From the NCBI RefSeq assembly GCF_036898095.1, contig NC_090768.1, positions 47,674,187 through 47,738,186 on the forward strand: a stretch of DNA of 64,000 nt. The letters are read 5' to 3'. How positions within the stretch are numbered: position 1 is the first letter of the stretch; each line of letters starts with the position of its first letter. Under the pieces are notes generated by a model. That model saw nothing but the letters and a program-made list of their open reading frames with translations, searched no databases and was not told where the DNA came from. Positions 1 to 9,955 of this stretch are shown here, one piece after another. The stretch comes from Palaemon carinicauda (taxonomy: Eukaryota > Arthropoda > Malacostraca > Decapoda > Palaemonidae). The translations under genes and the position numbers were made by a program.

Positions 1-627
1 TAAAGCAATCCATCAATCAATAATTGCAATAGTTATGTTCCATATAACATTTTGTATTTGGACATAAATAAAATTTATTTATGCGATATAATTTCAAGCA
101 TTGCAAACAAATTCGGCTTACTTCATGAAAAAATTGAATATTTCCTAGACATAATGCAACAAATCATTAGTTTATATCTGTTATAGTGTAGCCGTGCTGA
201 GGCAGAGAAAAATATTTCTCTGTGGGAGCATAACGTTTCCCCATTGCCAAAAGCAAAAACCCTTCTTATAGGCTGGATAACCAGAGTTAAAAGATTGGCT
301 ATTAACAATAATCAACATCACATAGACATCTTGATAGACTGCAGGTTATTTCCAGTAATGAGATTTTGAGGGTGGGAGGTTGATTTTGTCTAAATTACCT
401 TATTTCAGAACTAATAAGTCAGAGAGCTGTAAAGTTGTATGATAACAAGATTGAATATCAAAAGTAAAAGTTCTTGATTGGTTTATGAATTCAGAATTTC
501 AAATGTCATCTCTCCTAAAATGACATTTTGTTTTTAGTTTTAAGGTCATTCAGAATTATATTTAAGTAAGAGAAAGGACTTAAAAGATTTAGTTTCACAA
601 AAGGGTTTTTCTGCTACTTCTATTTGT
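1..627. other. Unassigned AT-rich DNA
   Basis: No coding, RNA or repeat signal I can support. The first 30 bases contain short CAATC/CAATCAAT units that resemble the tail of the I-like LINEs found later, but upstream sequence is not visible. Confidence 0.5.
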
Positions 628-719
628 GTGAAAGAAGTGTTGAAAGTGACCCAGGGGTTTACATGGTTTTTACGTGAAAGAAGTGTTGAAAGTGACCCAG
701 GGGTTTACATGGTTTTTAC
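628..719. repeat. 46-bp perfect tandem duplication
   Basis: Two identical 46-bp units, 628-673 and 674-719, each beginning GTGAAAGAAGTGTTG and ending TGGTTTTTAC. Absence of any mismatch points to a recent duplication. No function is apparent. Confidence 0.95.
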
Positions 720-778
720 AAGGATTTATTTAAAAGAAATTTGCTGCACATTAAGTGCTCTGGTAGTAGATTTGCCAT

Positions 779-1418
779 GACACCAGCCACCCATCGACAT
801 ACTACTTAGGGACATATTGTGTCCTTTGACTGGCTATATAGCACTAAATTGGATCCTTCACTCTGGTTACGGCTCATTTTTGAATTGCCTACACATACAC
901 TGAATAGTCTGGCCTATTCTTTTCACATTCTTCTCTGTGCTCATATACCTTACAGGACTGAAATTACCAAACAATTCTTCTTCACCCAAGGGGTTAATGC
1001 TGCACTGTATTTGTTCATTGACTACTTTCCTCTTGGTAAGAGTAGAAGAGAGACTTTAGCTATGGTAAGCAGCACTTCCAGGAAAAGAACACCTCAAAAT
1101 CAAACCATCGTTCTCTAGTCTTGGGTAGTGACATAACCTCTGTACCATGGTCTTCCAGTGTCTTTGGATAGAGTTCTCTTGCTTGAGGTACACCCAGGCA
1201 CGCTATTCTATATTATTTCTTCTTTGTTTTTTAAGTTTTTATAGTTTATATATGAAAGATCTATTTTAAGGTTGTTAATGTTCTTAAAATATTTTATTTA
1301 ATTGGTCATTACTTCTCTTGTAGTTTATTCATTTCTTTTCATCACTGGGCTAGTTTTCCTCGTTGGAGCCCTTGCACTTATAGTATCCTGTTTTTCTAGG
1401 GCTATAGCTTATCTATTA

Positions 1419-1454
<36 letters not shown>

Positions 1455-1497
1455 GTAATAATAATAATAACAATAACAATGATAATAATAAATTGAA
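779..1497 (+). mobile_element. Dispersed (TAA)n-tailed non-coding repeat, copy 1
   Basis: Collinear with 14525-15299: both start with a CACCAGCCACCCAT-like segment, continue through TACCATGGTCTTCC and AGAGTTCTCTTGC, and end with a TTTCTCACTG / GGAGCC..TTG / TATAGCATCCTG block followed by a TAA microsatellite. No protein is shared between copies in any frame, so it looks non-coding. The last ~190 bp before the microsatellite is also the 3' end of the LINE at 18372-19175, read in the opposite orientation. I infer a non-autonomous retrotransposed family using that LINE's 3' tail; it could also be an alternative 3' untranslated region of a related LINE. Confidence 0.7.
1420..1497. repeat. (TAA)n microsatellite, 3' tail of the copy-1 repeat
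   Basis: About 78 bp of TAA units with a few TAG, CAA and GAT interruptions. It sits exactly where the dispersed repeat ends, like the TAA/TAG tail at 15160-15299 and the ATT tract at 52262-52290 on the opposite strand. The apparent Ile/Val open frame here is a repeat artefact. Confidence 0.9.
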
Positions 1498-1858
1498 TCC
1501 CTCTCTAGTTACAGCTCATAATTCCTTTGCCTACACATATACCAACCAAATAGTCTGGCCTACTCTTTACATTTTTCTCTTTTCTCATATACTTGGCAAC
1601 ACTACAATACAAAAAATTCTTCTTCACTAACAGGCTTAACTACTACACTGCAATTGTACGGTGGCTACTTTCCGCTTCATAAGGGTAGATGAGAGACTTT
1701 AGCCATGGTAAGCAGCTCTTCTAGAAAGACACTGAAAAATCAAACTACTGTTCTCTATTTTTGGGTAGTGCCATAGTCTCTGTGCCATAGCCTTCCATTG
1801 CCTTGGGTTAGAGTTCTCTTGCTTCATGGTAATGATGATGATGATGATGATGATGATA
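1495..1858 (+). mobile_element. Dispersed non-coding repeat, copy 2 (3'-truncated) with (GAT)n
   Basis: Starts immediately after the TAA tail of copy 1 and repeats its middle part: CTAGTTACAGCTCAT, GTCTGGCCTA, ATGGTAAGCAGC, TTGGGTAGTGCCATAG, AGAGTTCTCTTGCTT. It then stops and runs into (GAT)8 at 1833-1858 instead of the shared tail. Two copies head to tail suggest one inserted next to, or was duplicated from, the other. Confidence 0.65.
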
Positions 1859-2568
1859 ACAATATATGGTTTACATAAAAATTTACTGTTAATATTCTAC
1901 TTAAATGTTAAGTAATACCTTTTTTGTTCTCTATGGGAGAATTCAAGGTTTTACATACTATGCTGTATAAGACTAGTTTTAAAAGGTGGATAGTGAATAT
2001 AGGTTTGGAATCCAGTTAAAAAATTCAAGTGATTACAAGTTTACTTGGGGTTAGGAATGGTTAACTTTTAAACTAGTCTCAAGTGGTTGAGAAACATATT
2101 AATCTAGATTGTTATTTTCTTGCATCTTTCCTTTACCATCATATATCCAATAGAGTATGAATCAGTAATATGAACATCAGGGGAGTTTAATAAAAATAAG
2201 AAGAATTTTAAGAATAAAGTTTACTATTTTTATACCAACCTGATGTTCATATACATCCCCCCAACCCCCTCTTGGAAGTAGAGAGAATGGAAAATTTCCA
2301 TTTTGGGGTAGACGTCGACACAGCTTCCAATAAAAGCAAAACGAGTATTAGACAAGTATAAAAACAAATCTTATCTATTCAAATTGTTTGCTTTTCAGAA
2401 ACTGAGCAATTTCTAGACATAATTTTTAGGAGGTTTTCAGTATACAGTAGAATAAGCTATACCTGTCTGAGTCTTAGTCAAATGCTCTAGGTATAAATAA
2501 AAAAAAAAAAATCTTATGTAACAAGAAAAGGAAAATCTACTCTTGCTCACCAATCCCTACTCGAGGAA
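1859..2568. other. Unassigned DNA with a 14-bp inverted repeat
   Basis: No open frame is recognisable. The only structure is a perfect inverted repeat, ATATGAACATCAGG at 2168-2181 and CCTGATGTTCATAT at 2239-2252, separated by 57 bp. It could be the terminal repeat of a very short foldback element or chance. Confidence 0.4.
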
Positions 2569-3407
2569 GATTGATTGATTGGTTGAATTTGGGTTTTCTG
2601 GCATCCTAACATCGAAGGTCACTAATGCCGATATAATATGTTATAAACTATAAAAAATACAATTCAAACAAATAAAAAGAAACATCAGTATAAAACTCAA
2701 ATAGCTTTCAAAAGACCTGCTTCTGAAATAAATCTAAAAATTGCAACAGTATCATACACCCCATCCTCTGCAAGAATCTTAGTAAGGATGAACCTGCTAT
2801 TCTCACCTCAAGCCTTAAACAGATATCTATTTCATAAGTAGCTAACAAATGCCTCGATGTCAGGGGTACCAAACAGTCATCACAATATGGCTGATATTGG
2901 TCGGTCATCAAAAACTAGTCCCAAATGAGTTTGACCAATATGAAACCGGTAAAGAGGAGTCTCCCACTTTCGAGATATATTGTACCTCCAAGGTAATTTA
3001 ACATACATTTTTTCCCTCATCTTATTCCCATCCATGGCTTCCCGATGGTGTTGCCAAATATTATAAAAACAACCTCTCAATGCTTGGTAAAAAGTCATTA
3101 CAGAGGATAGGATATCTTTTTGGAAGCAATTCAGCAGCAGCTACCTTTGCCAGTTTATCTGCCTCCTAATTCCAAGGCACACCTACGTGTGCTGGAGCCC
3201 CACAAAATTGAACTATTATACCTCTCAGCCCAGTACTACAGTGTCACCCTGGAATCTTTAAAACTACTGGGTTACTGGAATGCAAAACTTTCAATACTTG
3301 TAGGACACTTTTTACATCACTAAAAATTGTAAAATTGCCCTACTCTTACAGCACTATTTTTTTCCAAAAGAGGTTGGTATTCCACATAGTTTGGCAGTAA
3401 ATTCAGA
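2569..3407 (-). pseudogene. I-like LINE, RNase H / C-terminal remnant
   Basis: Minus-strand remnant of the same LINE family as the element at 53119-58508. It begins at the element's 3' tail (GATTGATTGATT on the plus strand) and follows the same order of landmarks. The readable protein fragments include CDDCLVPLT and IGQTHLG, matching the cysteine/histidine C-terminal domain read clearly at 53245-54078 (CKDCLVPLT, IGHTRLT), and upstream the RNase H region with TAKFT-like and WVPAHV-like equivalents, now full of stops. The copy ends near 3407, so it is 5'-truncated and lacks RT, endonuclease and ORF1. Confidence 0.75.
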
Positions 3408-3789
3408 AGATACTACTAAAGCAAGAGCTTGACACTCTATAAACAAGCATTTATGAAGCTGCCATTGAATCCTGAATTGTCTCCTCGACTGGGAGGAAAC
3501 GGGATCTGTGAGGATATGCGAGAAGCTTCCATTGAATCACACATTGCATCCTTAATCAAGTCTTGTAAAAATGGAGCTAGAACTGAAGCTTTAACATATT
3601 CCTTCTTTATCTGTGCTCCTCCTTGCTCCTTTGCGACAAAATAAAAATGCCACAAGTAATAAGAATAGCAGAAAGTACAGTTATACCATCATCTGGAATC
3701 ATCTAAATTTGATAACTAAAATAATGGGAATGCACAAAAATAGATTTGAACAATCCTAGATCATGGCATACCAGGCATTCACTGTCCAA
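3408..3789. other. Unassigned DNA
   Basis: Short overlapping frames on both strands resemble no family I recognise. Confidence 0.3.
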
Positions 3790-4710
3790 GCTAGATGGTT
3801 GGGACCAAAGACCAGAAGAAATTCGGTCTCAAGGTAAGGGAGGCAATAAGCATATCCAGGTTAGCTTTTATAGTTGTTGGTAAATTCAAAGGTGCAAGAG
3901 CAGCAGTTGGTTTTTCCTGCTCAGTTGACTGATAAGCTAGGTCATTCAACTCCCTTGGGACCAGCTGTAGATCATTATAGCTTCCTGAACTCTGTCCAGC
4001 ACAAGAGTTCCTAAACAAGGAGGAAGGACAGATTTTGTTTCCCCATGTTTCCTAATATAAGAGATCAGTCTCATATTGCCAGAGGAGAAGCTATAATATG
4101 TACTTGTATTCATTCCTCTATTAAAAACCAGGCTTTGAAGACAGCTCATGAAAGTTGATATGAAACTTTGCCTCTTCCAGACTCCAAAGGCCTAGAAGTG
4201 AAATTCTATTAAGGTTGCAACCTATCCTAAGATGTGTCTATATAGCTAAAGGTCAAAGATTTGATCTCTTAAAACTACAGTCTGACAGAAGACAATTTTT
4301 GTCGTGCCACTAATCCAATATTTAGTGTTGATTGGGAAATGTTAGGACAAGAGTCGAGTTGAAAGATGGGGTTCTGTCCCATAATTTCCTCTGGTAGAGT
4401 TGGAGAAGTCTCCCTGTCAGGCGAGATTGAAGAACAAGCATTTCCGTGTTGCCCAGAAAACTCATCCACCAGCTGCCAGAGAGTGGCTGATGGATCTTGA
4501 AATCCTACATCAAATCTAAGAATGTGCCTAATTTTCTTAGACTGAGAAGCTCCAAAACAAGCTGAATCTATTACCACCCTTGAATCAACAATTGCTGAGT
4601 CAATAAGTTGTGACTTTCTTGGATTAACTGAAATACCCACGTTGGTGGCAATAAGGTTCAAAATTAGGTCCTTGATCCTAAGATTCTCAGTCAAGGAGTT
4701 TATCAGAACT
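3790..4710 (-). pseudogene. Old DIRS-like retroelement remnant (late RT / RNase H region)
   Basis: The 139-residue frame at 4275-4694 contains NPRKSQL followed by ACFGASQSKK and later WQLVDEF. This resembles the DIRS-family order after the RT palm, where a KSxL block is followed by an IDS-FxAxxSxxK block. Downstream, at 3791-4018, LVPRELNDLA resembles the HVPGxxNxLAD segment that ends the DIRS RNase H domain; element G at 48-51 kb has the same order in clearer form. The similarity is patchy and there are stops between the fragments, so this is a moderate-confidence assignment. Nothing marks its ends. Confidence 0.4.
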
Positions 4711-5178
4711 AACTAGTAGTAAAGATACAGAATAATTCTCATACAAAATACTGTAGATGGAGGAATTCTGGGACTAAAGCCATGATTTGTAAATACCTGT
4801 TGGATTGTTCTTAGACCAAAGCACAGGACTTAGAGGACTGATAGGTCTTCCCAAGCAAGAAAAATGAAACAAACCGAATCTATTACCATCCCTGCATTAA
4901 CAATCTTTGAGTTAAATACATTGTGACTTTTCTCAGGTTGACTGAAATACCCAGATTGGTGACAATAAGGTTCCAAATTAGTCCCCTGATCATATGACTC
5001 CCATATTTAAGGAGTTTATAATGACTCACTGGTAATCAAGATGCAGAATAATTTTCACATATAATAGATGGAGTAATTCTGGGACTAAAGCTATAACTTG
5101 TGAATACCTGTTGGGCTATTCTTAGGCCAAAGGACAGGGCTTAGAATGGGTAGGTCTTACCAAGTAACCAAAATCTTA
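4555..5178. repeat. Diverged ~312-bp tandem duplication
   Basis: Unit 1 is about 4555-4866 and unit 2 about 4867-5178. Shared words keep a constant offset of 311-312: GAATCTATTACCA at 4564 and 4876, GACTAAAGC near 4771 and 5081, TAGGTCTT near 4841 and 5152. Several substitutions and small gaps separate the units, so the duplication is old. It overlaps the start of the DIRS-like remnant. Confidence 0.85.
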
Positions 5179-6432
5179 AGATACTCTCTTTACTCCAGAT
5201 AAAGACATGAAAAACATATTAAACATATCTATAGTATAAAGAATGGTGGAATTGGTCTATTGAAATCTTCACAATAATTAAAAACTTGTTGAGGATGGAG
5301 ATACCTAAGACTGGTTTTCAACTCCCTGATACCTTTGCCGCGAAGATCGGGAAAAGTCATTCCCTTGGTGCCATACTTCCAGAGGTTCTCTACCTTATGC
5401 AGATAAACACAAACTCTCTCTTTTTTCTTCATTACCAAATTAGAGAACGTGTTGATTTCCTCACTCCACTTACAAGGGTGTGGTAGAGCCACTTGAAAAT
5501 CACCATAAGTTGCTTAAGGAGGTAATACCGATCTCAAAGTTTTGCATATCACCTTCAATGTGGAATCTGAAAAGGAAAAATTTTCTATGATTCTCTTTAC
5601 ATATGTGCTATGTGCGGAGTAATGCCATCTACTAAGGGAAAAATGAGGTCTTGCCACTAGATATGATATTTCTCTCATAAATATTAACCAAATTCCATAT
5701 TAGCACAATAGCTATATTCGGCATGTGGTTGCACGGAATGAAAGGAATCCATGTAGTAATGGTGGGTTATATTCAGTCTAATTGTTAAAAACTAGTGGAG
5801 AAAACACAACTTTAAACTCATGATCTTGTTTCAAATTGCTGCTGCCTTCATCTTAGATGAAACCAAAGATCGATCATTATAAATTGATCTGATCTTAAAA
5901 GATCAGAATAAAAGTTGTTTGTTCCAAAGCCAATAAAACCTTTCATTCTTGAAAAAAGGGATGTGTCTTCAAAAAATACGAATAATCCCCCAGACTCGTC
6001 TGTTGTAAGGGGAAGAAGGCACGGAAGTTTCTGACCTAGAAGAACATCTGACCTCTGTTGGGGTTCTTCAGTGTCAGTTAACCGAGTCTGAGTGGCCATA
6101 GGCAGCCAAGGTGCCCACAGTCTTTGAAGGTTATGGTTGTTTTAATGTGCTTCAACGATCCCCACTGCATGGAACCTGACTGTAGATGCCCTTAGTTGAA
6201 ACCTATTAAAGCCTAGATGGGGTGAATGCTCAGGTGTTTGGGCCAGAATACTCACTTCGGTCTAGCTGATCTAGAAAGTCCTTCCCTTACTTGTTCTGTA
6301 GACAAAAGGCTTTTATGCAGGAGGCAGTGCACCTAGCCTCTGACTATGGTCTCCGCCTATACAATACTGTCGACCAACTGATGATCACATGCAGTAACAA
6401 ACTTTGCTTTTAAAATTATTCAAACCCAATAG
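5179..6432. other. Unassigned DNA
   Basis: Several 60-90 residue frames occur on the minus strand (5229-5492, 5848-6099), but none carries a motif I know. Given the DIRS-like remnant just before it on the left, this may be decayed internal sequence of the same element. Confidence 0.3.
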
Positions 6433-6555
6433 GAGAGAGTAACAGAGCTCAGCCGCTGATCAAGTCCTTCAGGTTCCGTCAAGCAAAGCAAGTCGGGTGT
6501 GACGTCTACTTGGCACCTGTTGCAGGTAAAAAGTGCCACATGGACCATTCACAAA
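6433..6555. repeat. Degenerate module, copy 1
   Basis: Contains AACAGAGCTCA, CTGATCA, TTGCAGGTAA and CCACATGGACCAT in the same order and spacing as 9651-9775. Together with a weaker third copy at 9816-9955 this defines a ~125-bp module used repeatedly in this part of the window. Function unknown. Confidence 0.65.
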
Positions 6556-6693
6556 CACCATAATCCCTACCATGTACCTGAAATTTGTGTTATTGGATAG
6601 AACCGAATATTTCTTTCTCACCAGATAACTTATCTGTTGACTTTTGGTACAGAGATGATAGTTGTACTGCAGATCAGACCGGTGCTCGATTCC

Positions 6694-6927
6694 TTATCTC
6701 CTTTTACTGGAAGGTGGTGATGACAAAGTGTTGGAGGCCCATGGGCTGGGATAACTCCCTCCACCATGTGTTGTCCTCCTAAAACCTCGGCATTTTGAGC
6801 ATGACCGCGCCAAGCTTGTCCTCTTGCTCAGGTTTGAGGAAGACCCCATTCTTGTGTAAAATTCATCAAGGACCAAAAACAGTTTCTTCCTTAGGATGTC
6901 AGACTCTGCTTCACTCATTCTTGGCAC
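6694..6927 (-). other. Unrecognised 77-residue open frame
   Basis: A minus-strand frame rich in Ser, Arg and Lys with an acidic start (MSEAESD). It has no domain I recognise. It lies in a neighbourhood of DIRS-like fragments and its composition would fit a Gag-type segment, but that is only a guess. It may not be coding. Confidence 0.15.
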
Positions 6928-7940
6928 TCCTAGGCTCAGTCCAGGAGGGGAGTTAGGAGGAAGAGGGGAGGGGGAAGAAGCAAAGCAGAAGGATGTTGCC
7001 CACTGTCAGTAGGGGGATGACTTGCAATGCACATTCCCTCTCTATCATCTATCCCAATCCATTCCACACTTACTTTCCAAGTTACATCTCTGGATATGTT
7101 CACAGAGGTAGAACATTCCAAAATTTTCATGCTTGAAGTTTTGTACAGCACTACCATTCTCCTGTCAGCTCTTCATGAATTGTCACGAGAGAGGACGATT
7201 CTGTAGCCCCTTCAGCTTAAGTGGTGGTTTTTTAGACAGAATTTATTTTGAACTTTTGCTTCATACACAGCCTCTGGTGAAAGACTTATCCTTTCTGTGA
7301 CTCAAGGGACTTGCAGTGCATGCAGAACTTAAGCAATCCCAAAAGTGCCTCGTTCATTCCTAAGGTAAGAACATGAGTGCGAGGGTCAGCTTTGGTCTCT
7401 TAAAATAACCCTTCAGAATCTTTCCCGGCTGAGCTTAAGACTCATTCTTATTAAATTCTGGATATTGTGTTCGTGGCGAGTCTGATTTCACAGCCAGACA
7501 AATGAGTAAATACCTTGGAATGCTGTTTGACTGTGAAGCGTAAGCACCCCTGTCAAGTATCAGTAAACTCAAGATAGGTAGCACTCCAGTTCCTTTTCAA
7601 CAGGAAATACCGAACAACTCAAGGTAACAGGGAAGAATGGTTAGCAAGGGGGAAAGATACGAATTTGACCCACCTTATTCCTCCTCGGCAAACTCCTTCC
7701 ACCTTCTAATATCTTTTTTGAATACTTCTACATAAAAGGCAGCAGTAGTAGCAGTTTTGCAGGAGGACTTTCACAAGACTCCTTGGAACGTTATAATAAT
7801 AGAGATTGTATGGAAAAAAAATTATAATTTTTTTTTAATTAATATAGTGTATAGTGATTTTTATTAATATTGGCAGTATATAATATCCCTAATCCCATCT
7901 GAAAAAATGTACCAAGTAATCTACAGTATTTTATTTTTTT

Positions 7941-7971
<31 letters not shown>

Positions 7972-9650
7972 CAGAACTGACAGGATGCACTACTTCCAGT
8001 AGGGAACTGAGATGGTAGCGAGATCATGACAGTTCCTGTGTTTGTAGTCTTGTTCAAACTGTGGGGCGTGTGTATTATTGAATGGATACGATTATTTTTG
8101 CCTTCCCAAGCATAAAATGTTTGTTGTTTTTGTATACTTTATATACCATAAGTGGAGCTTTGTGACGATATGCTTGAAGCTGGATACCCTTTATAATTTA
8201 TTATTTTCATTACATGTTTACTGTTATCATTGACAGGCTCTTTCCCATCATAATGTAATTACCTCTTTTCGTATAGACAAACTTTTTCCATGAATAGTGT
8301 TTCATATACTCGTCCCCAGAAACAAGGGACCATAAAGTGGCATGGAAAAAAGTTTCAGCAGTAGTCAAATTGCGAGTGCAGTCAATATCCAAACCCTGCT
8401 AACTGTTTATACAGATAATGAACCACAATGTTGCAGGGTTCTGCTTAAGCTTGAATTTTTTCTTTTGAATATGTCGACCTTGACTGAAAATGCTCTGTCT
8501 TGATGTTAACTACTAGGAAATTTGCATCACAAACCAAATAGGACTGTATTTTGAAAAAAAAAAATACTTTTTAATTTGTTATCTTATTTTTGAGTGTGCA
8601 ATCTTCCTGTATAACCAATTATTTGTGGTTTTGTATGGATATGATTGATATGAGTGCCCAATGTGTGGACGACTTTTTTTTTGTCAAATAATTTTTTAGT
8701 CTAGTTATTGCTTTTTAATTCTTATTCCATACTGTAGGACATCATTTTTTTCTAATTACCCTTTATTTCTCATTTTGAAATCAACCATTTTTATATTTCT
8801 GCAGTATGAATTTTCCTTCCATAGTATGACTTGGGTCGAAGCATTTATATTTTTCATATCTTTATTTTTTCTTGTTGGAAATGGTGTGGAGAAATGCGCA
8901 AGTAGAAAATCTTACCTAAGAATTGAGCTGTTCCATTTTTTCAAAAACTCGGTACAGTGTACAGGTGGAAGAGAGACAGCATACTCAAGATAAAATAATA
9001 GGGAAGTTATACGGCTCTCACTGGGTCCCCTTACCCAAAATAAAATCAAGGGGTCGTCCCCAGTGCCCATTTCTTTCTTGGCTGTTTACCTTTCTGCCTA
9101 GATCTCTAGGCATTCCACTATATTTTTTGTGTAGTGAGAAGTTAGTGTGTGGTCGGCATTCTGACACTAGGAAGTCTGCTTGCTACATCAGGCTACAGTC
9201 TGCAAACCACTACAACATCTTGAAATCAATCTTCTTTGGGAGGGAGTGATACATCTTACCTACTGACTGCTTATTAAAAGGTTTGGTCAGGCAGAACCAT
9301 AAGCTAGGGGTCCGGTGGATCAATAAGCTAGGTGAGGGTAAGCTTATACACCTACCTTCATCATTCCTATCAAGACATAGGAGGAACTCTCTGGCCATTA
9401 GGAAGCCGCTTTCTCTCTCCGGAAGGAGTATCGGACCTCACCCTTTGAGTGGTACCAGTGGGTTTCGTTAAGCTGATTGAGAACCCAATATGATGGCTTT
9501 CACTTTTAATCACATGCAGGTAAATAATCCTGGCCTAAGCACAACAGCGGCTCCTTTAGGTCAGACAAAGGAGAGACGTTAGCCCGCCTTCAACGTTCCT
9601 GCTGACATAAAAACATACATGCCCTGAGAGAGCCACTCTTGTCTGCTAAG
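6928..9650. other. Unassigned DNA with a T-rich tract
   Basis: About 2.7 kb without a recognisable protein, RNA or dispersed repeat. It contains a T-rich low-complexity tract at 7926-7971, with ATTT units running into a T run. Short open frames on both strands (for example 8923-9249 plus) show no known motif. Confidence 0.35.
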
Positions 9651-9775
9651 AGAGAGCAACAGAGCTCACCCACTGATCATATTACATCAGGTCCTGTCAA
9701 GTAAGCAAAGGAGTTGGCTCTGACAGCTACCACTGTGGTACCTATTGCAGGTAAGAGGTCCCACATGGACCATGT
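9651..9775. repeat. Degenerate module, copy 2
   Basis: Same order of words as 6433-6555: AGAGCAACAGAGCTCACC, CTGATCAT, CCTGTCAAG, TTGCAGGTAAGAGGTCC, CACATGGACCAT. It lies ~40 bp before a third, weaker copy at 9816-9955. Confidence 0.65.
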
Positions 9776-9815
9776 AATGGTATGGAATACAATGCCCTTG
9801 AAAAGCATCACTCTC

Positions 9816-9955
9816 CCCTGGGAGGGCGTGACAAAGCTCACCCTGTGATCATTTTGCCAGGATTTGGTTAGCCAGGCCTTACTCCAGTTTAATAGATGCT
9901 TCTGCAATACCAGCAGCAGGTAAAACGCGAGTACTTGCACCATCCAGGTAGAGTG
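9816..9955. repeat. Degenerate module, copy 3 (weak)
   Basis: GACAAAGCTCACCC, GTGATCAT, GCAGGTAAAAC and GCACCATCCA keep the order seen in copies 1 and 2 with more substitutions. Confidence 0.45.

Noticed and set aside
1..30. 3' tail of an I-like LINE on the plus strand
   Set aside because: Only a few CAATC units; upstream sequence is outside the window.
1302..1496. 64-codon hydrophobic frame that looks like a membrane peptide
   Set aside because: The poly-Ile end is the TAA tail of a dispersed repeat and the rest is its conserved non-coding end.
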